From Fiminaster sp050874705 (lineage in GTDB: Bacteria > Bacillota_I > Bacilli_A > RFN20 > CAG-826), in assembly GCA_050874705.1 (NCBI GenBank), contig JBNMLE010000006.1, forward strand, positions 1 to 43,169: a stretch of 43,169 nt of DNA, written 5' to 3'. How positions within the stretch are numbered: the first letter of the stretch is position 1; every line of letters starts with the position of its first letter. The position numbers were made by a program, and so were the translations under genes. The notes beneath the pieces are model-generated. The model saw nothing but the letters and a program-made list of their open reading frames with translations, had not been told where the DNA came from and did not search any database. Of the stretch, positions 7,637-17,045 are shown one piece after another.

Positions 7637-8804
7637 AAAAGACATAAAAATTGCTTTTTTAACAACTATATCTCAAACCATGGAATGGTTTAATGTGGAA
7701 CGTATAAAATTTTTAAAAAAGAATGGTTTTGAAAATATCACTTTAATATGCAACATGAATAAGCAGTTTATTGAAAAATATAAAGATTTAGCCAACTTGA
7801 TTTCTTTAAAAATTGAAAGAGGTGCAAAACCGTTTAATATTTTTAAAACTGAAAAAATACTTAAACGACTTTTTAAAAAAGAGAAGTTTGATGTTTTGTA
7901 TTATTTAACTCCTAATGTATCTTTTTGTGCATCTTTAGCAGGAAGACATGCTAAAATTCCTGTAAGAATTTATTCACAATGTGGTATTAGATACGTTAGT
8001 GAAAGCGGAATCAAAAGGATTCTTCTTAAATATATTGAAAAATTTACATGTAAAAATTCTACAATCATAAGATCACAAAGCCAACTCAATATGAAGTTTG
8101 CTATTGATGAAAAACTTGTTTCTTTTAATAAAATTGCTGTAATAGGTATTGGTGGCACTACAGGTGTGGATTTGGAAACTTGTGATACTATTAATTCTAA
8201 TGTTATTAGAAAATCCTTAAGACAGAAACATAATATTCCAAACAATGCATGCGTTTATGGGTATGTAGGGAGATTAAATAAGGACAAAGGATGTAACGAG
8301 CTTTTGGAAGCTTTTAGAGAAATAACCAACATTGATAAAAACGCCTTTTTAATTCACCTTGGAATGGTGGACGATGAAAATCCGGTTACAAAAGAAAACT
8401 ATGAATTTTATAAAAATTCAACTAAAATTATAAAAACAGGTAATGTAACTCAAAAAGAAGTGTATGAATACATGACCGCGATGGATATATTGGTCCATCC
8501 AACATATAGGGAAGGACTGGGAAAAGTTCTTCAAGAGGCGATGGGCATGAAATTACCTATTATCACCACAGATACAATTGGACCAAAAGAAGTGGTGGAA
8601 GACGGAATTTCAGGTATTCTTGTACCACCGAGAAATAAAAGAGCATTAAAAGAGCAAATGGTTGAATTATCAAACAATAAAGAATTAAGAAAAAAACTTG
8701 CTGAAAACGGCAGAGCAAGAGCTGAAAAATATTTTGATAAAAAGATAATGTTGACAAATTTCTATGAAGATTTTATAAAATGTGTTGGAGTGGATGATGA
8801 TTGA
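7605..8804 (+). CDS. Glycosyltransferase family 4
   Basis: GT-B retaining-type glycosyltransferase of 399 residues. The N-terminal domain starts IKIAFLTTISQTMEWFNVERI; the C-terminal domain has YGYVGRLNKDKGCNELLEAF, then HPTYREGLGKVLQEAMGMKLPII with the E-x7-E pair, and GISGILVPPRN. These are strong GT4 hallmarks. The start overlaps the aldolase by 32 bases and has AGGGA eight bases before the ATG. The ILVPP-type ending resembles galactosyl or N-acetylgalactosaminyl transferases of capsule loci, but specificity is not readable. Confidence 0.92.
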   Translation: MKPIKQLKKNKKDIKIAFLTTISQTMEWFNVERIKFLKKNGFENITLICNMNKQFIEKYKDLANLISLKIERGAKPFNIFKTEKILKRLFKKEKFDVLYYLTPNVSFCASLAGRHAKIPVRIYSQCGIRYVSESGIKRILLKYIEKFTCKNSTIIRSQSQLNMKFAIDEKLVSFNKIAVIGIGGTTGVDLETCDTINSNVIRKSLRQKHNIPNNACVYGYVGRLNKDKGCNELLEAFREITNIDKNAFLIHLGMVDDENPVTKENYEFYKNSTKIIKTGNVTQKEVYEYMTAMDILVHPTYREGLGKVLQEAMGMKLPIITTDTIGPKEVVEDGISGILVPPRNKRALKEQMVELSNNKELRKKLAENGRARAEKYFDKKIMLTNFYEDFIKCVGVDDD

Positions 8805-9756
8805 TTTTAGAAATAGTAAAGTATTTAAACATTCATATAACGAATCATTTAATGCATTATTAAAAGCCGGCCTAAAAGAAGATTATGCTTCGATCTTAGC
8901 TGATTCTTTTGCTGTGTCAGATTGTTTTGGTGTTTTAACTCACGGAAGTGCATTACTGGATACATATTTAAATAAAATAAATACAGGTTTTTTTAATTTA
9001 ACACCTACCTTCACTATTGAAAAGCAAACACATTCATTTGCGTCTATTAACGGTGACAATGCTATAGGAGCTGTTTCTGCACGCCATTGTTTAGATATTG
9101 CAATTGAAAGAGCTCAAATAGAAGGTGTTTATACAGTTTTTTCTAGAAATAATAATACATTCGGCGCCGCATTTTACTATTCTTTATTAGCTGCCGAAAA
9201 AGGCTATATTTGCTTTATTACTTCAAATAGTCCTGCACAGATGGCGACGCCTAATGGAAAAACAAAAAAATTAGGAACAAATCCTTTTTCTGTTGTTTTT
9301 CCTACTAAAGATGGATATCCAATTATAGTTGATATGGCTACTAGTATTGTTGCTAAATCGAAAATCAAGAATTATAAAGAAAAGAATTTACTGCTTCCTG
9401 ATGGATGGGCATTAGATGAAAATGGAGATCCTACCAACGATCCTGAAAAGGCTTTAAAAGGATTTGTTCTCCCTATGGCAGGATTCAAAGGCTATGCTAT
9501 TGCATTGTCAATAGATATTTTTGCCGGCATTCTTTCAGGAGCATCATATTTGGATAACGTCGGAAGATTTTTAAATTCGAATAGCTGTATGGATGTTGGT
9601 TTTATGATAACAGTTTATAATCCAAAACTCATAGTGAATGGGGATTATTATGATAAGATTGGTGCTTATATCAAAAAACTTAAATCCTCTAGCGAAGGCG
9701 ATGAAGTTATTTTGCCAGGAAATGATAGAATAGATTTTTATATCAAATCAAAATAA
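8797..9756 (+). CDS. Ldh2-family (malate/L-lactate/ureidoglycolate dehydrogenase type) 2-ketoacid reductase
   Basis: NAD(P)H-dependent interconversion of 2-keto and 2-hydroxy acids. The 319 residues show SDCFGVLTHG with the family's His near 49, GDNAIGAVSA, then TSNSPAQMATPNGKTKKLGTNP and GFVLPMAGFKGYAIAL. Where relatives usually have SNHFG, this protein has NNNTFG, so a conserved His is replaced and substrate specificity may have shifted. It is slightly shorter than typical members. ATG 8797 is preferred over GTG 8782 because GGAG sits six bases upstream. It overlaps the GT stop and lies two genes after the aldolase, which suggests that it acts on an aldolase product or related keto acid (inference). 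Confidence 0.85.
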   Translation: MIDFRNSKVFKHSYNESFNALLKAGLKEDYASILADSFAVSDCFGVLTHGSALLDTYLNKINTGFFNLTPTFTIEKQTHSFASINGDNAIGAVSARHCLDIAIERAQIEGVYTVFSRNNNTFGAAFYYSLLAAEKGYICFITSNSPAQMATPNGKTKKLGTNPFSVVFPTKDGYPIIVDMATSIVAKSKIKNYKEKNLLLPDGWALDENGDPTNDPEKALKGFVLPMAGFKGYAIALSIDIFAGILSGASYLDNVGRFLNSNSCMDVGFMITVYNPKLIVNGDYYDKIGAYIKKLKSSSEGDEVILPGNDRIDFYIKSK

Positions 9757-9769
9757 TACGAGAAGAAAA

Positions 9770-10921
9770 ATGGGTATATTGATTTATTTATTTGGACTTA
9801 TATTAATGATTACGTGTGCATTGTTGCCTCTATTTTCGTTCGGTAGAAAAAAGTTAATAAATATTCTTTGTGTTGTTGTTCCTTTAGCCTTTATGTGGTG
9901 TATATGCACTTTTAAAAGTCTGAATATAGGTTCTGATACGCCTGTTTATTATGAATCATATTCGACTGCTTACGAAGTATCTTCTATTTTCAAAGCAAGA
10001 GATATCGGTTATGGAATATTACAATTTATATGTGCTAGAATGCATTTACCTTGGATTGTTTTTTTAGGAATATGTAATTTGCCTATATTTGTTGGAACAG
10101 CCATTTTTGCTTTCAAAAAGACACCACATCCTTCTTTTATGCCGTTTTTTATTTACACTTTTTTAATTTTTGAATTCGCGCTAAGCGGTTTAAGACAATC
10201 TATTGCAACAGGATTTATATTCATAGCGTTAGCATTTTTTAACAACAAGAAATGGCAGTCGTGGATTATTTATTATGCATTTAATGCTTTAGCAATCCTT
10301 ATGCATAAGACCAGTTTTGTTATGTTAGTTATTCCATTGTTTTCTTTTATAAAATTGAGTAAAAGGTCATTATTTTATGCGACCGCTATACTTCTTTTAA
10401 CAATTATTTTTATTCCACAAATAGAGAGTTATTTTTATTACGGAACGAATATTCTTGAATATTATCCAAATAATCAAACAACAAATTATACATTTGTTTT
10501 TGTTTTTGTTTTAATTTACATGATAGCTATATCAATATTATTTATGAATAATCAGATTTTAAAAATTAATAATTGGATCGACAAAGAAATGAGCAAATTA
10601 AATTTTTTTAAAAAATCTCTTTTAGATGAGAAAATAGATGTAGCGCGAAATGAGCTTGTTTTAAAAAAAGAATTCATATTTGTTTTGCCAATTTTAATTT
10701 TTCTTATTATTGGACTATATTCTAATACGGCTGTTCGTGGATATTATTATTCGATATGTTCGTTTGGTTTAATATTTATATATTGGATATATTCACAAAA
10801 GTCAAAATACACAAGATTTATGATGTTTTTATCAGTGGTAATTTTATTTTCGCTATATTTTGTATTTACCTTTTTAAGGAGGAGCGACTGTGCCCCGTAT
10901 AAGTTCTTTTTTCAAAATTAA
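9770..10921 (+). CDS. EpsG-family polysaccharide polymerase (Wzy-like)
   Basis: Polytopic membrane protein of 383 residues with roughly ten hydrophobic segments. EpsG-family marks are visible: GSDTPVYYE after the second helix, a GYGILQF segment, GLRQSIATGFIFIALAFF, and HKTSFVML in the middle. Such proteins polymerise lipid-linked repeat units on the outer face of the membrane. It is the best polymerase candidate for this operon; a second polymerase or ligase candidate lies at 31631. A start ATG follows GAGAAGAAAA, a moderate ribosome site. Confidence 0.85.
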   Translation: MGILIYLFGLILMITCALLPLFSFGRKKLINILCVVVPLAFMWCICTFKSLNIGSDTPVYYESYSTAYEVSSIFKARDIGYGILQFICARMHLPWIVFLGICNLPIFVGTAIFAFKKTPHPSFMPFFIYTFLIFEFALSGLRQSIATGFIFIALAFFNNKKWQSWIIYYAFNALAILMHKTSFVMLVIPLFSFIKLSKRSLFYATAILLLTIIFIPQIESYFYYGTNILEYYPNNQTTNYTFVFVFVLIYMIAISILFMNNQILKINNWIDKEMSKLNFFKKSLLDEKIDVARNELVLKKEFIFVLPILIFLIIGLYSNTAVRGYYYSICSFGLIFIYWIYSQKSKYTRFMMFLSVVILFSLYFVFTFLRRSDCAPYKFFFQN

Positions 10922-12119
10922 AGAAAATATTAAAAATAAAAGAATAATTAAAACAAAAAAAGATGCATTACTTTGCTTTATTATTTTAGGATTGCAAATT
11001 GCCACATTAATTTTGGGAGTATTAATGAATGGATTTGGATCCCCAAGCATATTTGAACAAAGAACTCAGCTTTACACAACCGCAAACAAAATAAGTCAAA
11101 CCTATTCAATGATATATCACAAAACCGATAATAATTTGAGTTATTTAGATTATCATATTAGCAAAATAGAGGGTAGCGAAAATATGAAACGTGCTGGTTG
11201 CAAAATATTCTTTAACAATGGTGTTAATGAGCAAAATAACAAGTCTCCGTTTCGGCTCATTGTTAATGAAAATATAATTGATTCACCAATCGTTTTTTTA
11301 GGAAACAAAAATTATTCAATAAAAGAATATTTTAATTTAACGGAAATTATTGGTGATTTTTCTCTAAATTCTTCTTCTGAAATTGTTATTTCTAGTTTTT
11401 TTGCTGAGACTTTGAAAAAAGAGTTTTTTATTTCTGACTTTAGCAATATTATTGGTATGAAAATTAAAAATGAAATAGACCAAGAGTATTATATTATTAA
11501 AGGAATTTTTGATGAAACAGCCACATTCTTATCTAAATTTTATTCACAAAATTTGATAATAGGACATTTTGAAAAATTTTCTAAGATTGATGTTAATCCA
11601 AGGCTTGGTTTTATCACAGGAAAAGAATACCTTGAAAATCTATATTTCATATATCGAATATCTACATACATTGATTCACCAAATTATGGTAGAACAACTG
11701 TTGTTTCATCCACAGGTAACGATTTTGACAAAAAAGGAAATGAGGCACTTACAAAATTAATATATAATTCAACAGCAGTTGAGACTAATTTTGTTGTAAA
11801 AATTTTTACATGGTTTTTTGTTATAACATCACTTGTTTTGCTTTTTTATTTTGTACATCGTTTATTTGATAACAAAAAATGTGTTAGAATAATCGCTATT
11901 ATTTTCTTGCTTAATAATTTACTAATATATTTTATTTGTCAGATAATAAATAATAATTCATTAACTGCTTCAATTCCGCTATTAAATATTGCAAGCGCGA
12001 CATTCAATTTTTGTTATGCTCTAATTTTTCTTTTCTTATGCTCGATTTTAGATTATGTTTATATCAACAATAAGAATAAAAAAATAAAATTGTTATCTTA
12101 TTGCAATATAGACATTTAA
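10890..12119 (+). CDS. MacB/FtsX-like membrane protein without an ATPase partner
   Basis: GTG at 10890 is chosen as start because GGAGG lies seven bases ahead and inside the EpsG gene. The 409-residue protein has one N-terminal helix (about 26-50), an extracytoplasmic domain of about 230 residues, and three or so C-terminal helices (from about 300). The outer domain contains EIVISSFFAETL, IIGMKIKN and YYIIKGIFDET, which resembles the MacB periplasmic core of type VII ABC permeases. The topology also fits one permease subunit. No ABC ATPase is present in the window. It might be a polysaccharide export or modification accessory; function is not known. Confidence 0.65.
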   Translation: MPRISSFFKIKENIKNKRIIKTKKDALLCFIILGLQIATLILGVLMNGFGSPSIFEQRTQLYTTANKISQTYSMIYHKTDNNLSYLDYHISKIEGSENMKRAGCKIFFNNGVNEQNNKSPFRLIVNENIIDSPIVFLGNKNYSIKEYFNLTEIIGDFSLNSSSEIVISSFFAETLKKEFFISDFSNIIGMKIKNEIDQEYYIIKGIFDETATFLSKFYSQNLIIGHFEKFSKIDVNPRLGFITGKEYLENLYFIYRISTYIDSPNYGRTTVVSSTGNDFDKKGNEALTKLIYNSTAVETNFVVKIFTWFFVITSLVLLFYFVHRLFDNKKCVRIIAIIFLLNNLLIYFICQIINNNSLTASIPLLNIASATFNFCYALIFLFLCSILDYVYINNKNKKIKLLSYCNIDI

Positions 12120-12132
12120 TGTTTTATATTAA

Positions 12133-13281
12133 ATGCATTTATTTTATAATAAAAATATGAAATCATATGATATTGTTTTTGTTGGGAATTATTTAAATCA
12201 TCACCAGATCTGGCTTTGTGATGAATTTGCTAAACGAGCAAAAACTTTTTTGTTTATATCAACAGATGGTAAGTATGAGCAAGGTTTTCAAAAAAGGTTA
12301 AACGCTTCATATGTTCTTGATTATGCAAGCAACAAAGAAAAGTGCGAAAAACTAATAATTTCTGCTGATATTTGCATATTTGGTTCGTGTCCAAATAAAT
12401 TAATTGATTTGAGAATGCAACAGAACAAATTATCGTTTATATATACTGAAAGATTTTTTAAAAAAGGACAATGGAGAAGATATGTTCCGTCGACATGCAA
12501 AAAGATTAAAGATCGTATAATTAAGTATAAAGAAAAAAATCTCTATGTGCTTTGTGCAGGCGCTTATGTCTATAATGACTTAAGCCTATTTGGTTTTTCA
12601 AAAGAAAAATGTTTTAAGTGGGGCTATTTCCCAGAAACTAGATACTATGAAAATATTACAGATCTTGTAAAGCATAAAGATCCTTCGTCCATAATTTGGT
12701 GTGGAAGATATTTAGATTGGAAACATCCTGAATTAGCAATTCGCTTAATTAAAAAATTAAAAAATGATGGATATAATGTTCGACTTAAAATGATTGGTGA
12801 AGGACCTTTAAAAAGTAAAATAGAAAGAATAATAAAAAAACATAAATTATCTAATTGTGTTGATTTAATAGATTCTTTATCTACGAGCGAAGTAAGAAAC
12901 GAAATGGAAAAAGCATTAATCTTTTTGTTAACTTCTGATAGTCAAGAAGGATGGGGAACAGTATTGAACGAAGCGATGAATAGCGGATGCGGTGTTGTTG
13001 CTAGCAATAAAGCAGGATCAACACATTATTTGGTAGAAAACATGATAAATGGTGTTATTTTTAATAGTAAATGCTTTGTTAGCTTATATAATAAAACCAA
13101 ACTATTGTTAGATGATGATTTCTTAAGAGAAAAAATTGCTATCAACGCGACAAATACTATCTGTAATTCGTGGAATGCTACAATTGCGGTAAATCGATTT
13201 TTGAACCTGGCATCTTCTCTTTTAAATGCACATGAACCATTTGTGTATAAGGATGGAGTTTGTTCTGTTGCTAGTTATTAA
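12133..13281 (+). CDS. Glycosyltransferase family 4
   Basis: GT-B enzyme of 382 residues. The conserved N-terminus YDIVFVGNYLNHHQIWLCDE is followed by a domain with SFIYTERFF. The C-terminal domain has IIWCGRYLDWKHPELAIRL, MIGEGPLKSKI and the donor-binding E272-x7-E280 pair in SQEGWGTVLNEAM. Neither ATG 12133 nor the in-frame ATG 12157 has a clear ribosome site; starting at 12157 would put the conserved strand at residue 3 and is equally plausible. It is one of five glycosyltransferases of the operon, suggesting a repeat unit of about five or six sugars including the initiating one. Confidence 0.88.
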   Translation: MHLFYNKNMKSYDIVFVGNYLNHHQIWLCDEFAKRAKTFLFISTDGKYEQGFQKRLNASYVLDYASNKEKCEKLIISADICIFGSCPNKLIDLRMQQNKLSFIYTERFFKKGQWRRYVPSTCKKIKDRIIKYKEKNLYVLCAGAYVYNDLSLFGFSKEKCFKWGYFPETRYYENITDLVKHKDPSSIIWCGRYLDWKHPELAIRLIKKLKNDGYNVRLKMIGEGPLKSKIERIIKKHKLSNCVDLIDSLSTSEVRNEMEKALIFLLTSDSQEGWGTVLNEAMNSGCGVVASNKAGSTHYLVENMINGVIFNSKCFVSLYNKTKLLLDDDFLREKIAINATNTICNSWNATIAVNRFLNLASSLLNAHEPFVYKDGVCSVASY

Positions 13282-13299
13282 TTCTTGGAGCAAACGATA

Positions 13300-14370
13300 A
13301 TGATAAAAAAAATTGCTGTTTCCACATTTTGTAATTGGTCATCGTACGGTTCAATGTTGCAAGCCTATGGGCTTAAACAAATTTTAAAATCTCTTAATTG
13401 TGATAGCTATGTTTTTGTTGATGAAATAATTCCTCCTCCAACAAGAAATAGTTTATGTTTGTCTTGTGGTTTAAAGAGTTTTGTTAGAAGTATTTTCAAA
13501 AATATTAAAATTAATGATATCATCGATGCATATAGCAAGAATAAACTATTCATTGATAACAATATAGATATTGTAGAATACAGTAATTATGATGAATTAT
13601 TGAAAAAACCTCCTATTGCTGATTTATATTTATCTGGTTCAGATCAAGTTTTTAATCCGATTAATTCTAGACCATCTTTTTTTCTTAATTTCGTTAATGA
13701 TAGAAAAAAACGTTTAACATACGCATGTAGTATGGGTGTTTTGACTGTGCCACGTGAGAAACGAGATTGTTTTGAAAAACTCAGTAATAACTTTGATGTA
13801 TTATCTGTTCGTGAAGATGATAACATTAACGTTTTAAAAAAGTACAATCATAATGCAAAAATAGTGAGACATATTGACCCGACATTTTTACTTGAAAAAG
13901 CAAGATGGAGAAAAATCGAGAAACCATATCATGGACTAAATGATAAATTCATTTTGGTATATGCGTTATATTGGGACAGATCGCTTAATAAAGAATTAAA
14001 AAAGTTGCATAAAAAAACAAAAATGCAAGTTGTCGCAATATGTTCTGGACTTAATAAGGTTTATGCAACTAAGAAAATTTACGACGTTGGAGTGCAAGAA
14101 TTTCTTTGGCTTATTGACCATGCACATTCTGTTATAACTTCGTCATTTCATGGAATAGCATTTTCTATCATATTTAAAAAAAATTTTTCAGCTGTAATTA
14201 ATCCACATAGTTATTCAAGAATTAAATCTATTTTAGATTTGTTGCAATTGGATTCAATACCCATTGCGAATCTTGATAAATACATCGTTAGCTACGACAA
14301 GGCTGAAACAATTCTTGAGAAAGAAAAGAAAAAGAGCATTAACTATTTAAAAGGAATTATCAATGGTTAA
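13300..14370 (+). CDS. Polysaccharide pyruvyl transferase family protein
   Basis: Predicted to place a ketal-linked pyruvate from phosphoenolpyruvate on a sugar of the repeat unit. The 356 residues show SYGSMLQAYGLKQIL near the start, DLYLSGSDQVFNP, YACSMG, SVREDDN, HIDPTFLL, and the C-terminal ITSSFHGIAFSIIF motif, all typical of the family. ATG 13300 has GGAG nine bases upstream; a TTG five codons earlier is less likely. It overlaps the next gene by 8 bases. Pairing with the FrhB-like Fe-S protein is a common arrangement in exopolysaccharide loci. Confidence 0.9.
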   Translation: MIKKIAVSTFCNWSSYGSMLQAYGLKQILKSLNCDSYVFVDEIIPPPTRNSLCLSCGLKSFVRSIFKNIKINDIIDAYSKNKLFIDNNIDIVEYSNYDELLKKPPIADLYLSGSDQVFNPINSRPSFFLNFVNDRKKRLTYACSMGVLTVPREKRDCFEKLSNNFDVLSVREDDNINVLKKYNHNAKIVRHIDPTFLLEKARWRKIEKPYHGLNDKFILVYALYWDRSLNKELKKLHKKTKMQVVAICSGLNKVYATKKIYDVGVQEFLWLIDHAHSVITSSFHGIAFSIIFKKNFSAVINPHSYSRIKSILDLLQLDSIPIANLDKYIVSYDKAETILEKEKKKSINYLKGIING

Positions 14371-15310
14371 GAAAAATATTTCAAAATTTAATAAATGTGT
14401 TAATTGTGGAGCTTGTTTAAACGCCTGCCCTGTCGATGCAATTTCATTGTGTGAAGATTCATATTTTTATAAATATATTGTTGACGATGATAAATGCATA
14501 AATTGTTCAAAATGTATGTCCCTTTGTCCTGCGAACAATGATATCAAAAATTCACAAAATCTTTCCAAATCTATTGGTGGATGGTGTTTAAACAAAAACA
14601 TAGTTGAAGGGTCCTCCTCGGGAGGTGCTTTTGCAATTCTAGCAAATTATGTATTAGAAAGAAATGGTATTGTTTATGGAGCAGTTTTTTCTGAAGATTC
14701 CCATAGTGTTGTTATTGAGGGAACGGATTTTGTAAATGTTGAACGTTTTAGAAAAAGCAAATATGTAGAAAGCAAAATTGGATATTCATATAGGAAGATA
14801 AAGAGAGACCTTGACAACGGCAAACTTGTTCTTTTTTCTGGTGCGCCATGCCAAGTCATTGGACTAAAAATATATTTAGAAAAAGAATATGACAATTTAA
14901 TCACTTGTGATTTTGCATGCGGAGGAATGCCTTCTCATAAACTTTATGAAATTTATTTAAAAGAATTAGAAGAAAAATATAAATCAACTATTAAAAATGT
15001 TGATTTTAGGTCTGGCCAATTTGGTTGGGAAGACCATTCGATGTTGTGCACTTTCCAAAATGGAAAAAAATATAGAGAATATGCATATATTGACCCATTT
15101 TATTTCGCTTTTATCTATAAGCATTTGTCCATTCGCGATAATTGTATAAAATGTGAGTTTGCTGATAATCATTATTCAGATATTATATTAGCAGATTTTT
15201 GGAAATATAAAACATTAACCAAATTTAGTAACAAAACTAATGGAATTTCACTTATCATTTCTAATTCTAAAAAAGGGGATATGCTATTTAATTATTTTAA
15301 AAAAATATGA
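14363..15310 (+). CDS. Ferredoxin / coenzyme F420 hydrogenase beta-subunit-like protein (N-terminal part, frameshifted)
   Basis: The protein begins with a two-cluster ferredoxin domain: C12, C15, C18, C22 and C45, C48, C51, C55 in two CxxCxxCxxxCP motifs. An FrhB-like flavin/Fe-S domain follows, with SSGGAFAILANY, LVLFSGAPCQVIG, CDFACGGMPS and a terminal ILADFWKYK segment. It likely transfers electrons; its role in polysaccharide loci is not established. The frame ends at TGA 15308-15310 directly after a run of seven A (15299-15305), and the missing C-terminus is found in the next frame. One extra A would give a single protein of about 387 residues, a more usual family length. Confidence 0.85.
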   Translation: MVKKNISKFNKCVNCGACLNACPVDAISLCEDSYFYKYIVDDDKCINCSKCMSLCPANNDIKNSQNLSKSIGGWCLNKNIVEGSSSGGAFAILANYVLERNGIVYGAVFSEDSHSVVIEGTDFVNVERFRKSKYVESKIGYSYRKIKRDLDNGKLVLFSGAPCQVIGLKIYLEKEYDNLITCDFACGGMPSHKLYEIYLKELEEKYKSTIKNVDFRSGQFGWEDHSMLCTFQNGKKYREYAYIDPFYFAFIYKHLSIRDNCIKCEFADNHYSDIILADFWKYKTLTKFSNKTNGISLIISNSKKGDMLFNYFKKI

Positions 15311-15525
15311 TATATCAGGAAATCAACATCGAAAAAGCCGCTTATAATTGTATAAAAAAAGAATATAAAATATCTGATTCTTTTAGGAAAGATTTTGCGA
15401 GTACTTCTCAAAGCCTCGGCATCTGGGAGGCTGCTAAAAAATATGGTATGCTTGTTGGATATAAGGCATTCATTTATAGAATGAAAAGAAGTGTATCTAG
15501 AATAAAGAGAAAATTATGGAAATGA
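15307..15525 (+). CDS. Detached C-terminal tail of the FrhB-like protein
   Basis: A 72-codon frame begins at an ATG overlapping the TGA of the preceding gene. Its content (SFRKDFASTSQSLGIWEAAKKYG, then a basic helix rich in Arg and Lys) resembles the C-terminal tail usual in FrhB-like proteins of polysaccharide loci, and it has no sign of a separate domain. It is best read as the end of the upstream gene displaced by a single-base indel in the A-run. Coupled translation through the ATGA overlap could still produce it as a separate peptide. Confidence 0.6.
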   Translation: MIYQEINIEKAAYNCIKKEYKISDSFRKDFASTSQSLGIWEAAKKYGMLVGYKAFIYRMKRSVSRIKRKLWK

Positions 15526-17045
15526 AAAAAGGAAGTAGAAGAAAAGGAATAACATTATCATATGTTTACTTTATAGTAAATGTAATTTTATCTATTATTA
15601 TATCTGCTTTTATTGTAAGAAGTGTTGGGAAAACAAATTATGGTGTTTATCAGTCGATGACTGCTTTTATATCTTATTTAGTGCTACTTGAATTTGGCAC
15701 ATCGACATTGATGACAAGAAATATTTCTTTATTAAAAAAAGATGCTACTAATGATAGTGAGATTAAAAAGCACATTTCAACCATTTGGTCACTTACAATC
15801 ATTCTTACATGTATAATTTTACTATTTGCTTGTGTACTTTATTTTATGCTTGGATTTGTATATAAACAATCTTTTTCTCCAGAACAAATCGAACTAGGAA
15901 AAAAAGTGTTTTTTTTCGCTGCTATTAATCTGATCTTTACTTTTTTGACTTCAACTTTGAATGGTTTAATACTTGCATATGAGTATTATACTTTTGGTGT
16001 AATATTAAATTTATCAAAACTATTGTTAAGGTCGACTCTGATTGTTGTTTTCTTGTCGATAAAGTCTAGTGTCGTTTTGCTCTCTGTTATAGATTCTTTT
16101 CTTGGATTAATTGTGTTTCTAATTACATTATTGTTTTGTATCATTAAGGTGAAATCAAAATTAACATTTAAATACTTTGATAAAACAGTTTTTAAGCAAT
16201 GTATTCCACTAGCGTTTGCTATGTTGCTACAAACTTTTGTTAATGTAGCAAATGGAATTGTTGATAAATTTTTAATAAGTATTATGATGACACCGGAAGA
16301 TGTTGCGATTTATTCAATTTCTATGACTTTTTTTAACATGTATTCATCTGTTGCAACTATTCCAGTCACTATGTTTATGCCATCAATTGCAACTGATATA
16401 AAAAAAGGAATATCGAAACATGAATTGACAAAAAAACTTATTCCTGCATGTCGTTTAAATGCGATTATTACAGGAATTATCGGTGCAGGTTTTTTTCTTG
16501 TTGGAAAGCAATTTATTTTCGTAATATATGGCGAGGAGTATGTAGAAGCTTGGATTTACGCAATAATGATTATTATCCCTATGTTTTTTAATATGACTAA
16601 TGCAGTTATCATTAATGTATTAGATATCTATAATAAGCGACATATAAGATCGTTAATACTAGTAGTAACAACTGCTTTAAATATTGTAATAACTATTTTT
16701 GGAATCAAATTTTTTGGAATGATTGGCGCCGCAGCCGGTACGGCTATATCTCTAGTTTTACAAACTATTATTTTAAATGTTTATTACTACAAACACATTA
16801 ATATAGAAATACCATATTTGTTTAAAGAGAGTTACAAAGGTATAATTCCTTCGTTGTTCTTTGCTTTGGCATTTGCACATCCAATTCAACATAGAATTAC
16901 TAACCAAACAGGAGCGTTTTTTGCTGGTGGAATTATATTAGTTGTTGGTTTTATAGTTTTATTTGTTTTGTTTGGCGCTAACGATTTTGAAAAACAAAAA
17001 TTAAAATTGCTTATATCCAAGATATTTAAAAAGAGAAAAATATAA
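15516..17045 (+). CDS. Wzx-type polysaccharide flippase (MOP superfamily)
   Basis: Flips lipid-linked repeat units across the cytoplasmic membrane. The 509 residues contain about 14 hydrophobic segments and the typical opening YVYFIVNVILSIIISAFIVRSVGKTNYGVYQ, here identifiable by IVRSVGKTNYGVYQ. Other family marks are SLLEFGT-like sequence (LVLLEFGTSTLM) and PVTMFMPSIA in the middle. It starts ten bases before the end of the FrhB tail frame. It closes the polysaccharide operon, and a long gap follows. Length and composition are normal. Confidence 0.9.
   Translation: MEMKKGSRRKGITLSYVYFIVNVILSIIISAFIVRSVGKTNYGVYQSMTAFISYLVLLEFGTSTLMTRNISLLKKDATNDSEIKKHISTIWSLTIILTCIILLFACVLYFMLGFVYKQSFSPEQIELGKKVFFFAAINLIFTFLTSTLNGLILAYEYYTFGVILNLSKLLLRSTLIVVFLSIKSSVVLLSVIDSFLGLIVFLITLLFCIIKVKSKLTFKYFDKTVFKQCIPLAFAMLLQTFVNVANGIVDKFLISIMMTPEDVAIYSISMTFFNMYSSVATIPVTMFMPSIATDIKKGISKHELTKKLIPACRLNAIITGIIGAGFFLVGKQFIFVIYGEEYVEAWIYAIMIIIPMFFNMTNAVIINVLDIYNKRHIRSLILVVTTALNIVITIFGIKFFGMIGAAAGTAISLVLQTIILNVYYYKHINIEIPYLFKESYKGIIPSLFFALAFAHPIQHRITNQTGAFFAGGIILVVGFIVLFVLFGANDFEKQKLKLLISKIFKKRKI

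Noticed and set aside
15290..15310. Programmed -1 ribosomal frameshift in the FrhB-like gene
   Set aside because: The A-run does not form a proper X XXY YYZ slippery heptamer in the reading frame, and no downstream stimulatory fold is evident; a simple indel explains it better.
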